From NCBI GenBank assembly GCA_002292345.1, contig DBBT01000139.1, forward strand, positions 2,806-22,301: a stretch of 19,496 nucleotides of DNA, written 5' to 3'. The position numbers and the translations under genes are program-made. This document shows positions 7,037-15,776 of the stretch, piece by piece (within the stretch, counting starts at the first letter, position 1; every line of letters begins with the position of its first letter). The notes below the pieces were generated by a model. The model was not told where the DNA came from, did no database searches, and worked only from the letters and a program-made list of their open reading frames with translations. Origin of the DNA: Opitutia bacterium UBA977 (GTDB lineage Bacteria > Verrucomicrobiota > Verrucomicrobiia > Opitutales > Coraliomargaritaceae).

Positions 7037-9652
7037 ATGTGGAAGAAAATCAGAGCTAGAGGGTTTCTATTATTAGAACTCTGCTTCAACCTATTGCTGC
7101 TGACGCTGTTCTCGGCACAAGCCTTTGTCGCAGGCTGCCTGTGTATTTACGGCTATATACCCGCACCCGCACAGTGGCTAAATAAGACGCTCTTAGAGCA
7201 ACAATTCGACGGCTTTTATATTCAAGCAGAAAGTTTCCGACTAAAGTTAAGCGGTGAAATCGAATTAACGAAGCTACAAATCTATCACAGTGAAATAAAC
7301 GACCCGATAATGACGGCCGACAGCACCGCACTTGGATACACCCTGCTCGATCAAGGCACCTATCAATTCACTCCGACTGAGTTCGTCCTCTCTAATGGGA
7401 CCCTAAATATGCCGGCGATTTACTCGCCTGACGGCAATCGCACCACGATACTTGAGAGCGTCGCCTTTCATATCAGTCCCAGCAAAGGCTTCATCCGCGT
7501 TAATTCCTTTGCAGCTAAGCTCGAAGACATTTTTCTGCGCGCATCTTCTAACGATTTGCCACTCCAATCCTTCGGCAATACTGAAAGTCCGCCGATTCAT
7601 CGACTCTACAAAATCATCGCCGATGCTCTCAAAGAAAAAGAACATTTCTCACCCTTCAAAAACCCGACCCTAGAATTCGCTTTAACCGCACAGGCTGACG
7701 ACTCGGTGGACGTTTCGGTCCACTTATCATGCGAAGACTTAGAGCACACCTACGCGACAGAAACCGACTTTAAAGGGACGGACTTTAATTTTCAGGCCAA
7801 ATTTAAATTACAAAATGGCGTAATCACGCCCCTAGATCCGCTGATGCTTCGGGCTAAAGAAATCGAAGTTCAGAAGTTCAACTTTAAAGCCGAGCAAATC
7901 TCAGCGCATGTCGCGACCGACAAGTGGATAGGCCTACTAAACGGCGCTTGGCCCGAGTTTGCCATCAGCGCACAGTCAGTTACCACAAACTGGGTCGAGC
8001 TAGAAGGCTCCCAAGCCATCATCTCTCCAGCGAACTATCCAGACCTACAATTCACCGGTTCTACCAATGGCCTCAAAGGTGGTGTCGCATTTAAAGGGCA
8101 GCTCAACAGTGCAATCAAGAGCGGCCACATACAAGCCGAGGGCAGCGTTGATATAGACGGGCTGAAGCTCAATAGCGCAATCTTCAGGATCGATGCACAA
8201 AATGTCACTGTAAACGAGCTAAAGTTCAACAGTATTAAAACTGCAGGTAGCTACAATGAGAACACATTCACACTAGACAAGATACTCATCGAGCGCGGCA
8301 CACAATGGATCGATGCTACATTCAGTCAAAACAACTCAACCAAGGACTTTAAATTAACTCTACTTAGCTCTATCCAACCTGAACAATACAGCCCAGTCCT
8401 CCCAAAATGGTGGTCTAAGATATGTACAGATATCGACTTCAGCAAAGCGACATATAGCGACAGCAACTTCGCTATTTATCGGTGCAGCGATCCTAACCCT
8501 GAGGTGTTCTTTTTCGGCCATGCAGCAGCCCATCGCGCAGCCTACCGTGGCGCGCTGATCGAAGAAGCCGAAATGATCGTCCGCGGTCGCGGCAACTATG
8601 TCGAGCTACTCAATATCGACGCCAAAACAGATGACGGTTGGGCGAAAGGCGATGTTAGCTTCACCTCTGGAAAAATCCCTGACCGTGGCCCGCTCTCGGT
8701 CCGCTACCACTTCGACTCATTGATGCCACTCGATGTCGCCTCGAAAATATTTGGCGGCACGATTGCTAGGATCATCAATGACTTCGAAGTCACTAAACTA
8801 CCAAGAGTCAAACTCGATGGAGTTACTTTCAATGATGCCTATCCTCAGTATGCAGACAAAGACACCTTCGACCTAGACGCCGACATCGACACACCGATCA
8901 CCTTCAAGAAAACGCCCCTCGACCACCTACAGTTCAAGCTCTACAGCCGTCAAGAAGCCATCCACCTCAGAGGCCTAGAATTTGGATATGCCGAGGGGAA
9001 TGGCACCGCGCAGTGCGACATTGAGGACGGCAATAATCTGCGCATCAGGCTTAGCCTCCGTGACGCTAATCAAGCAAAAGCCATTGAAGACTTACCAAGT
9101 TTCGACGACATCGAAACTCACTTGACTCAGCCCGAAGCTAATTCAGACGAAGTAATCCGCAGTAAAGGAAAATTAGACCTAGACCTACACGTTCAAGGAC
9201 CTATAGATAATTTGTATGCATTTAATGGATACGGAGATTTCGCTATTAACAACGAAGAAATCGGCGCAATTCAACTACTCGGACCACTATCCAGCTTGCT
9301 AAAAAACACGCGAATCAGCTTCACCTCATTCAACCTCGATCGAATGACTGCCCGATTCGCAGTCGAGCAAGAAATGATCAACTTCTCCGACTTTATAATC
9401 GAAGGCCCTCGCACTAAGATTTGGTCACAGGGCACAATGCACCTCCCAGATCAAGCACTCAATATGGATGTGCGCGTCAAGCTATTTGAAAATACAGGCA
9501 ACCCTGAGTCGAAGATAAACACCTTTCGTAAACTAATCTCTTCTCCTCTGCCTAACCTTCTAGTATTTAATCTCAAAGGAACCATACACGACCAGAAACT
9601 CCGCTTTCGCTACGATCCCCGGAACTTTATTCCAGGCCTCAAACAAAATTAA
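7037..9652 (+). CDS. Large AsmA-like envelope protein
   Basis: The 871-residue product has a long hydrophobic N-terminal anchor (about residues 9-40) followed by extended beta-strand-rich sequence. The C-terminal part (about 700-865) resembles the AsmA-like C-terminal region: a FNGYGDFAINNEEIGAI stretch, then a GTMHLPDQALNMDVRVKL stretch, then SSPLPNLLVFNLKGTI near the end. AsmA-family proteins (AsmA, TamB, YhdP) are anchored in the inner membrane, cross the periplasm and are linked to phospholipid movement or outer-membrane biogenesis. It starts 23 bases after the DUF4340 gene with only a weak CAGG upstream, and is last in the ABC operon. The stop codon overlaps that of the convergent oxidoreductase gene. 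The family assignment is fairly secure for the C-terminus; function is inference. Confidence 0.7.
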   Translation: MWKKIRARGFLLLELCFNLLLLTLFSAQAFVAGCLCIYGYIPAPAQWLNKTLLEQQFDGFYIQAESFRLKLSGEIELTKLQIYHSEINDPIMTADSTALGYTLLDQGTYQFTPTEFVLSNGTLNMPAIYSPDGNRTTILESVAFHISPSKGFIRVNSFAAKLEDIFLRASSNDLPLQSFGNTESPPIHRLYKIIADALKEKEHFSPFKNPTLEFALTAQADDSVDVSVHLSCEDLEHTYATETDFKGTDFNFQAKFKLQNGVITPLDPLMLRAKEIEVQKFNFKAEQISAHVATDKWIGLLNGAWPEFAISAQSVTTNWVELEGSQAIISPANYPDLQFTGSTNGLKGGVAFKGQLNSAIKSGHIQAEGSVDIDGLKLNSAIFRIDAQNVTVNELKFNSIKTAGSYNENTFTLDKILIERGTQWIDATFSQNNSTKDFKLTLLSSIQPEQYSPVLPKWWSKICTDIDFSKATYSDSNFAIYRCSDPNPEVFFFGHAAAHRAAYRGALIEEAEMIVRGRGNYVELLNIDAKTDDGWAKGDVSFTSGKIPDRGPLSVRYHFDSLMPLDVASKIFGGTIARIINDFEVTKLPRVKLDGVTFNDAYPQYADKDTFDLDADIDTPITFKKTPLDHLQFKLYSRQEAIHLRGLEFGYAEGNGTAQCDIEDGNNLRIRLSLRDANQAKAIEDLPSFDDIETHLTQPEANSDEVIRSKGKLDLDLHVQGPIDNLYAFNGYGDFAINNEEIGAIQLLGPLSSLLKNTRISFTSFNLDRMTARFAVEQEMINFSDFIIEGPRTKIWSQGTMHLPDQALNMDVRVKLFENTGNPESKINTFRKLISSPLPNLLVFNLKGTIHDQKLRFRYDPRNFIPGLKQN

Positions 9653-10623
9653 CCAACAGACAGCGTATCGAGCAACACTTGGCTCGCGGCCAACCCAGAC
9701 AGCGCAGCCCCCTCAACCCTAGGCCCGCCAAAACCATCCCCCGCAAGCAACAAACTCAAGTCCGAGTTATGGAAATACGCCTGTGGATACGGGTTTATTG
9801 GTAACGTAAAGCCCCAGCGATGGCAGGAATATTCAAGAACTGAGGACTGCAAATGAGCAGAGGCAGCTTCAAGCATCAAAGCACCGCGCACATCGTCCGC
9901 CGAGTCCCAGTGCTCCTGCGCAAACTCGGCACTCGCATGAATCGTTACTGCGGGCACATCCATTGAAATGCCCTTCTGCTGATTATCGGCAATCCAAGTG
10001 ATTGGAGATTCCGCAACCGTGCACGCACCGTGATTTGCCAATCCACTGGGCCCATCTAATATCGCCAAAGTCGCCAACCCTAGATCGTAACGCACGGCCC
10101 GCAACGCGGCCAACTCTACCCCAGCATAGTCGACTGCACTCGTATCTAATAACGTGAGTGCTTGAGGAACAGGCGCAGTGATAACTAAATAGTGGCACCG
10201 ATGAACTTCGCCAGTCGCAGTCCGCACCTCCCATGCATTCGCAGATCTCACTACCTCGACCGCGGCCTGCGAGCGATGCACCTCTAAAAACTCGCACAAA
10301 TACTTCGCCACATCAGTCATACCAAACCGACCACAATACCGTGGATAACCAGCGGCATTCGAATCGGAGGGGGCATGGCGAAACCACTCCTGAATCACAC
10401 CAGCCTGTAGCCATTCATCTACATAGCTTTGAAAGCTTGGTTCGCGCACCGTGAAAAACTGCGCACCATGATCGAAGCGACCACCGCCCATACGCCGGGT
10501 CGCCATACGCCCGCCCACTCCACGTCCTTTATCAAGCACACGCACCGAGACTCCAGCACGTTGTAGTTCCGAAGCACACAAAAGGCCAGATATCCCGGCT
10601 CCAATCACTAATACATCAATCAT
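9649..10623 (-). CDS. NAD(P)/FAD-dependent amine-oxidase-like oxidoreductase (renalase-like)
   Basis: This is a flavoprotein of the FAD/NAD(P)-binding Rossmann superfamily. The N-terminal dinucleotide motif is VIGAGISGL, followed by the KGRGVGGRMATRR motif that contacts FAD and by FDHGAQFFT, as in renalase-like and amine-oxidase proteins. The C-terminal FAD motif is LLLAGDGFGGPRVEGAALSG. The substrate is unknown. I chose the ATG at 10623 (324 residues), which puts the Rossmann strand at the N-terminus. A GTG at 10635 (328 residues), preceded by AGGG at short spacing, is a fair alternative. It is the last gene of a minus-strand operon with the epimerase and photolyase. In several bacteria a flavin amine oxidase of this kind is co-regulated with photolyase under light or singlet-oxygen stress. 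Confidence 0.87.
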   Translation of the reverse strand: MIDVLVIGAGISGLLCASELQRAGVSVRVLDKGRGVGGRMATRRMGGGRFDHGAQFFTVREPSFQSYVDEWLQAGVIQEWFRHAPSDSNAAGYPRYCGRFGMTDVAKYLCEFLEVHRSQAAVEVVRSANAWEVRTATGEVHRCHYLVITAPVPQALTLLDTSAVDYAGVELAALRAVRYDLGLATLAILDGPSGLANHGACTVAESPITWIADNQQKGISMDVPAVTIHASAEFAQEHWDSADDVRGALMLEAASAHLQSSVLEYSCHRWGFTLPINPYPQAYFHNSDLSLLLAGDGFGGPRVEGAALSGLAASQVLLDTLSVG

Positions 10624-10642
10624 ATCTGCATTCACACTCGCC

Positions 10643-11545
10643 CTAAAATTGCTTAGCTAGGCAGGCATCGAAACAACTCTTTATATCGGTAAAATCCCAC
10701 TCGAAGCCACGATTCAATAATACTTTCGGTAACACTCCGACATCGGAGCACAGCACTTCGGTTCCCATTTGCCCAAACAGGGCTTTCACAGCTAATGCTG
10801 GCATCGGAAAAAATGTGGGGCGCTTTAAGGCCGCGCCTAAAGATTTAGTGAACACCCGATTCGTCAAAGGCTGCGGAGAAGCCACATTCAGCGGTCCCTT
10901 AATCGATTTATCTTCGATCGCCAGCAACAATATTCGCACTGCATCTGGTAAGCTCACCCAGCTCATGTGCTGGCTACCGGCGCCGATCACCCCACCGAGG
11001 CCAAGCTTAAACGCAGGCAACATTTTTGTGAGCGCTCCGCCTTGCGAGCTCAAGATCATGCCGATCCGTGCCGACACTGAGCGGATCCCAGCATCGATTA
11101 ATGGCTGTGCCGCACACTCCCATTGCTCACAAACATGCGCAAGAAATCCGCCTCCTAAAGGTGAGCCCTCAGTCACGCCAACCCCGCATTGATGCCCATA
11201 ATAATTAATCCCCGATGCGGTAATATAATCTGGTGGTGTCGGCTCTTTCAACAGCGCGCCCACCAATAATTGCGCCCCGCCAATTCTGCTCTTCAGTATT
11301 TGAGCCTTAGTGGCATCAGTCCAACGCTGCGCAACTGGCTCGCCAGCAAGATGCACCACCACGTCGACACCTGCCATCGCACCAGCATCGATCGTCCCTG
11401 CATCCACATCCCATTGCACATCAGCAGCTTTACCGCGCGAAAGCCGTCGCACTGAGTGGCCCTTTGCCTCGAGTGCGATGCACAGCGCCTTACCGAGCAT
11501 GCCAGTGGCGCCAGAGACTAATACCGTTTTCTTAAGTTTACTCAC
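10643..11545 (-). CDS. TIGR01777-family sugar-epimerase-like protein (YfcH/SulA-type SDR)
   Basis: This is an extended short-chain dehydrogenase-like protein, 300 residues, the usual length. NAD(P)-binding motif GATGMLG (12-18) comes first, then HLAGEPVAQRW (65-75), a GINYYG segment (the Tyr region), GSQHMSWVSLPDA (about 189-201), and a C-terminal DUF1731-like region with GFEWDF near the end. The substrate and reaction of this family are not established; epimerase is a name by similarity. The start is GTG, and its GTGA overlaps the photolyase TGA stop by four bases, indicating coupled translation. AAGG lies directly upstream. It frequently occurs beside photolyase genes in bacteria. Confidence 0.9.
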   Translation of the reverse strand: MSKLKKTVLVSGATGMLGKALCIALEAKGHSVRRLSRGKAADVQWDVDAGTIDAGAMAGVDVVVHLAGEPVAQRWTDATKAQILKSRIGGAQLLVGALLKEPTPPDYITASGINYYGHQCGVGVTEGSPLGGGFLAHVCEQWECAAQPLIDAGIRSVSARIGMILSSQGGALTKMLPAFKLGLGGVIGAGSQHMSWVSLPDAVRILLLAIEDKSIKGPLNVASPQPLTNRVFTKSLGAALKRPTFFPMPALAVKALFGQMGTEVLCSDVGVLPKVLLNRGFEWDFTDIKSCFDACLAKQF

Positions 11546-12957
11546 GCCTTAAACTTTGCCAAAGCAGCCAGCGCACGCGCACGCCCCGTTTGATGATCAA
11601 TGATTGGTGAAGGATAGACATGCGCCCCCGTCGACTCAAGTAATCCAACTGACGCGTTCCATGGTTCATGTATATACTTTGTTGGCAATTTTTCCAACTC
11701 CGGCACGTAGCGCTTCACGTATGCACCATCCGGATCAAATTTCTGCCCCTGTATGATGGGGTTGAAGATACGAAAATACGGGGCCGCGTCGGCACCACAA
11801 CCGCCACTCCACTGCCATCCGAGTGTATTACTCGCTAGGTCGGCATCCACTAAAGTATCCCAAAACCAACGAGCGCCATCCTGCCAATCTTGCAGTAAAT
11901 GCTTTACCAACAAGGAAGATACAATCATCCGCACACGATTATGCATCCAACCAGTTTGCCACAATTGGCGCATTCCAGCATCCACAATCGGATAACCTGT
12001 TTGCCCAGTCTGCCAGCGCTTCAAAGTCACTGCATCGGTCTCCCATGGGAACGACTCATACTGGAGTCGCAACGGACGATTCGGCGTCTCCGGAAAATGA
12101 TACAATACATTGTAAGCAAACTCGCGCCAGTAGATCTCCTTAAGATACACCTGCGGACCTTCTGCCGACTCATCACACTGCGCACGCACCGCCGCGACAA
12201 TTTGCCGAGGGCCAATCAAGCCCCAACGTAAATAAGGCGCTAGACTTGAAGTGCCCTCGAAGTCTGGTCGATCTCGATTCACATGATAGCCATCAATTGG
12301 CCCCTGTACAAACGTCGCTAATCGTTGATGCGCTCCTGCTTCACTCACGCACCACCGCTCAGCCAGACCCGCGTACCAATGCACCTCTGGCAATAAGCAT
12401 AACTCCTGCAACGAAGCAGAAGTCGGCCACGTTGCGGGGCCCTGTAATCGATCTAATGCTGGCTCGACTGGTGCTTCCACAGCTCTGGTGTGAACTTTCT
12501 TCCAGTAGGGAGTGTATACTTTGTAGGGCTGCCCGCCACCCGCCGCGACGGTATGCGGCTCATTCAGCAGGCAACTATTAAAACTCTCCACTGCAATTCC
12601 ATCATCACGCAGCGAACGTTTAACTTCCATATCGACTGCACGCAGTGGGCCCTCATAGCGACGATTCCAAACCACCTGTGTCGCTCCCGTCTCTTCAACC
12701 AGCTGTCGCAGTATCTTTAAGCTGTTGCCGTGGCGAACTATCAACTGCGAGCCATGCTTCGCTAAGCGCGATTCCAAACTTTGTAATGCTTGGTGCAACC
12801 ACCATTTCGACGCGCCCCCCGGAGGCCAGCCAGCATCCTCTTCAGGTGACCAAATGAAGACGGGTATCACATCTCCGCCCGCTTCAATCGCCGCCGCCAA
12901 AGCAGAATTGTCGTCAAGGCGTAGATCATTACGAAACCATAGAATTGTGGTAGTCAT
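11542..12957 (-). CDS. phrB: Class I deoxyribodipyrimidine photolyase
   Basis: It repairs cyclobutane pyrimidine dimers in DNA using blue light, FADH- and an antenna pigment. The 471 residues match class I CPD photolyases. The N-terminal antenna domain begins ILWFRNDLRLDDNSAL (5-20). The FAD/catalytic domain is clear: APYLRWG (240-246), WREFAYNVLYHFP, GYPIVDAGMRQL (321-332), GWMHNRVRMI (336-345), and DADLASNTLGWQWS. By alignment with E. coli Phr, the electron-transfer tryptophans are W315, W358 and W381, and the FAD N5-facing Asn is N377, so all appear present. It is first in its operon. The ATG has no Shine-Dalgarno sequence. A 6-4 photolyase or cryptochrome is less likely given the E. coli-like C-terminus. 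Confidence 0.95.
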   Translation of the reverse strand: MTTTILWFRNDLRLDDNSALAAAIEAGGDVIPVFIWSPEEDAGWPPGGASKWWLHQALQSLESRLAKHGSQLIVRHGNSLKILRQLVEETGATQVVWNRRYEGPLRAVDMEVKRSLRDDGIAVESFNSCLLNEPHTVAAGGGQPYKVYTPYWKKVHTRAVEAPVEPALDRLQGPATWPTSASLQELCLLPEVHWYAGLAERWCVSEAGAHQRLATFVQGPIDGYHVNRDRPDFEGTSSLAPYLRWGLIGPRQIVAAVRAQCDESAEGPQVYLKEIYWREFAYNVLYHFPETPNRPLRLQYESFPWETDAVTLKRWQTGQTGYPIVDAGMRQLWQTGWMHNRVRMIVSSLLVKHLLQDWQDGARWFWDTLVDADLASNTLGWQWSGGCGADAAPYFRIFNPIIQGQKFDPDGAYVKRYVPELEKLPTKYIHEPWNASVGLLESTGAHVYPSPIIDHQTGRARALAALAKFKA

Positions 12958-13074
12958 TATAGGAGAACGGCAATTAGGCCTAGAACTTACATACCTAGGG
13001 CAATTTTTGAAGTGTCCGCAAGCTTTCCGCGCTCGCTTCTTGATTCTAGCAGAAAACTTATCAATATCGCGGCC

Positions 13075-13674
13075 ATGGATACATCAACCGCTATACACCA
13101 ACGCCGCTCAATTAAACATTACGATCCCGACCACAAAATGACTGAGGTCGAGATTCAAGAACTGCTCGAGCTCGCATTACTTTCTCCGACTTCTTTTAAT
13201 ATGCAGAATTGGCGCTTCGTCGTCGTCACTGACCAAGCGAAGAAAGCAGCGCTCCGACAGGCAGCCTGGGATCAAGCTCAAGTCAGTGAAGCATCGATCC
13301 TTATCGTGCTCTGTGCTGACCTACATTCTTACGAAAATGGAGGCCGCTATTGGGTCCACGCACCACAGCCTGTGCAAGAGATGCTAGTGCCGATGATTGA
13401 GCCTTTTTATAAAGACAACCCAGCCCTACAACGCGACGAAGCGATGCGCTCGATCGGCATCGCGGCACAGACACTTATGCTCACCGCAAAATCGATGGGC
13501 TACGACTCCTGCCCAATGATCGGCTTCGACCCGGTGAAAGTCGCCGAAATCATCAATCTTCCTGAGCATCATATTATCGGAATGATGCTGCCAGTCGGCA
13601 AAGCCCTCAAAGACGCTAATACGCGCAGCGGCCAGCTCAAATACGACGAAGTTGTAGTTACGGACAGCTTTTAA
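13075..13674 (+). CDS. Nitroreductase family protein (FMN-dependent)
   Basis: An NAD(P)H-dependent flavin reductase-type enzyme of 199 residues, cytoplasmic. Family marks are the N-terminal RRSIKHYD (10-17, FMN phosphate contacts), the SPTSFNMQNWRF segment (38-49), IGIAAQTLMLTAKSMGYDSCPMIGFD in the second half, and GKALKDANTRSG near the end. The natural substrate (quinone, nitroaromatic, or other) cannot be read from the sequence. A longer frame exists from a GTG at 13012, but its extra residues do not look like this family, so I start at the ATG at 13075. Neither start has a clear Shine-Dalgarno sequence. It diverges from the photolyase operon and is closed by its own terminator. Confidence 0.92.
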   Translation: MDTSTAIHQRRSIKHYDPDHKMTEVEIQELLELALLSPTSFNMQNWRFVVVTDQAKKAALRQAAWDQAQVSEASILIVLCADLHSYENGGRYWVHAPQPVQEMLVPMIEPFYKDNPALQRDEAMRSIGIAAQTLMLTAKSMGYDSCPMIGFDPVKVAEIINLPEHHIIGMMLPVGKALKDANTRSGQLKYDEVVVTDSF

Positions 13675-13713
13675 GATTCAGTAGAATCGACCAGACTGTA
13701 TTTCTAATTAAGC

Positions 13714-13743
13714 AGCCGCACTCCAATAGGAGTGCGGCTTTTT
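13714..13743 (+). terminator. Intrinsic terminator after the nitroreductase gene
   Basis: AGCCGCACTCC and GGAGTGCGGCT form a perfect 11-bp stem with an AATA loop, followed by a T-run on the plus strand. On the opposite strand the run after the stem is only a weak AT stretch, so it may also help to end the convergent mutase transcript. An overlapping dyad, GGCTTTTT (13736-13743) with AAAAAGCC (13751-13758), offers a second fold. Confidence 0.92.
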
Positions 13744-13766
13744 CGAATTAAAAAAGCCATCTTAGC

Positions 13767-15731
13767 CTAGCCTTCTGCACGCACACGAGCATCTGCCTCG
13801 ATAGCGGCAAGCACACTTTGCATTTCGACTGCGGCCACGGCCTTCACCTTGATCAAGTCTTCTGGGTCAAGTACATCGCTGCGACCAAACACATAGAACT
13901 TAATCTTCGGCTCCGTACCTGATCCGCGAACGGCGAAGCTGTAACCATTACTCAACTCAAGGAAGTAGAAATCCTGCGGCGGGATCTTCTGCCCATCGGC
14001 ATCGATGATTTCGTCTTCACCGAAGTCAGTAAACCCAGATACTTTCACATCGCCAAATGCCTTCGGCGCCGCGCTACGGTAGGACTCTAAAATGTTCTTA
14101 ATCTTCTGACTGCCGGCAGCGCCCTCGTAGTAGATATTGATTGTTTTCTCTTCGTAGTATCCATGTTGCAAATACAACGAATCGAGAAACTCCGGAAATG
14201 TCATTTCCTGCGCCTTCAAATATGCCGCGACTTCGCAAAACATAATAACTGCTGCATTGGCATCCTTATCGCGCAGCTTATCGGTCGCAAGATAGCCATA
14301 ACTCTCTTCACCGCCGAAGACGAAATAAGTCGAGTAATCGAGCAATAGATCGGCACGTGTCCAAATATCGCACGCATCGTAATCCACTGCAGTGCCTTCT
14401 TCTTCAAGCAAGCGAGCTTTCATTTGCGCTTCATAAACGGCAAGCTTTTCGCCAATCCACTTAAACCCAGTCAAGGTGTTGATCGTCTTTAGGCCATGCC
14501 AATCAGCTACTGCTTCCTGCATCGGGCTCGTCACAAAAGTCTTAATTAAGACAGCATTTTCACCGCCATCTTCTGGGATCACTTCAGCGTCTTTTAGCAC
14601 GGAGATACGATACTCCGCCATGATTGTGCCAATTTGGTTGCCAGTCAACAACACCATCTCGCCGCTACGATCGCGCACGGCGACGCCCATTCGGTCTGCA
14701 TCTGGGTCAGTGGCGACGACCACATCCGCACCAACTTCCTCGGCCTTCGCAATCGCCATCGCAAGCGCTTCGGCATTTTCAGGGTTGGGCGACTTGACGG
14801 TCGGGAAGCGCGCGTCTTGCACCATCTGCTCAGGCACTTCGATGACTTTGACGCCGAGTGCCTTCAAAGCAGGCACCGAGCTAATCGCACCCGTGCCATG
14901 GATCGGAGAAAACACGATTTGAGGCGCCTCCTCCTGCATCACTTCATGATCAATCACCATCTCTTTGAGCAGCTCTAAATAGGCCGCATCATCTGCCGCG
15001 CCCAAAGAGATCACTGGCTCGAGATCGATATTGAGGAAAGCCGGCACTGCAGAAAGTTCAACTAAATTGACCAGATCAACGATGCCTTCGGCGTGCGGAG
15101 ATACCACTTGCGCGCCATCATCGAAATAGACTTTGAAACCATTGTCATGCGGCGGATTGTGGCTGGCGGTAATCACCGCACCACAAGTCGCATTATTTTG
15201 CCGCACTGCAAAGCTCAGTTGCGGCGTCGAGCGAGGCCCTTCGAAGATCAACGCTTGGCCACCGAGCTTACACCAAGTCGATGCAGCCAGCTCACAGAAA
15301 TGACGTGAGAAATGGCGCACATCATGTGCAATCACGAAGCGCGGTAAATCGTAGCTGCCAGACTCTTTGAGATACTGCTTGGTGTAGCGAAAGAGGCCGA
15401 TTGTTGCCCGTACGAGATTGAAATCGTTGAGTACATTCGACCCCACTGCAGCATGTTCAGGAGAGCCCGTCTCGGACAACGTGCCAGTTTCTGCGGCAGC
15501 TGGCACACGACCAATCGTGCGACCACGAATGCCACCCGTGCCAAATGCAAGATTTTGGTAAAACCGGTCATTCAACTCGTCCCACTCGCCGTTTTCGACC
15601 AGTTCACTAATACTCGCCCCAGCCCACTCAGGAAGAAAGTCGGCGCTGACCCACTGTTTCAAATTGACCACAGTGCTTTCAAGCAGAGAACCCGCGGTTC
15701 CAGCAGCTTCGATTTTTTCAATGATGCTCAT
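13767..15731 (-). CDS. Phosphohexomutase (phosphoglucomutase/phosphomannomutase, PGM2-type)
   Basis: It interconverts hexose 6-phosphate and hexose 1-phosphate, feeding sugar-nucleotide or glycogen synthesis. The 654-residue product has all four active-site elements of alpha-D-phosphohexomutases: catalytic Ser190 in TASHNP (188-193), metal loop DPDADR (342-347), sugar-binding loop GGEES (473-477), and phosphate-binding RGSGTEPK (602-609). Early FGTGGIRG (63-70) is typical of the PGM2/PgcA branch. It is longer than the roughly 570-600 residues usual for that branch, partly through a loop near residues 75-100. It follows the nucleotidyltransferase by 45 bases, consistent with co-transcription and a shared pathway. 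The preferred sugar (Glc, Man or GlcN) is not decided by the motifs. No Shine-Dalgarno sequence. Confidence 0.92.
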   Translation of the reverse strand: MSIIEKIEAAGTAGSLLESTVVNLKQWVSADFLPEWAGASISELVENGEWDELNDRFYQNLAFGTGGIRGRTIGRVPAAAETGTLSETGSPEHAAVGSNVLNDFNLVRATIGLFRYTKQYLKESGSYDLPRFVIAHDVRHFSRHFCELAASTWCKLGGQALIFEGPRSTPQLSFAVRQNNATCGAVITASHNPPHDNGFKVYFDDGAQVVSPHAEGIVDLVNLVELSAVPAFLNIDLEPVISLGAADDAAYLELLKEMVIDHEVMQEEAPQIVFSPIHGTGAISSVPALKALGVKVIEVPEQMVQDARFPTVKSPNPENAEALAMAIAKAEEVGADVVVATDPDADRMGVAVRDRSGEMVLLTGNQIGTIMAEYRISVLKDAEVIPEDGGENAVLIKTFVTSPMQEAVADWHGLKTINTLTGFKWIGEKLAVYEAQMKARLLEEEGTAVDYDACDIWTRADLLLDYSTYFVFGGEESYGYLATDKLRDKDANAAVIMFCEVAAYLKAQEMTFPEFLDSLYLQHGYYEEKTINIYYEGAAGSQKIKNILESYRSAAPKAFGDVKVSGFTDFGEDEIIDADGQKIPPQDFYFLELSNGYSFAVRGSGTEPKIKFYVFGRSDVLDPEDLIKVKAVAAVEMQSVLAAIEADARVRAEG

Positions 15732-15776
15732 AGTATTTCGATAATGATATGAATGATTGCTATACTGAATATTGAA

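Noticed and set aside
12956-12961. TATAAT on the minus strand overlapping the photolyase start codon
   Set aside because: A -10 box there would start transcription inside the gene, and no -35-like hexamer lies 16-18 bases upstream, so I take it as chance.
13012-13074. N-terminal extension of the nitroreductase from a GTG at 13012
   Set aside because: The 21 extra residues do not look like the family, whose conserved RRS motif normally sits about ten residues from the start, as it does from 13075.
14476-14922. Plus-strand frame of 148 codons inside the phosphohexomutase gene
   Set aside because: It is antisense to the region encoding the DPDADR metal loop; Ser/Thr/Ala-rich shadow frame produced by the codon bias of the real gene.
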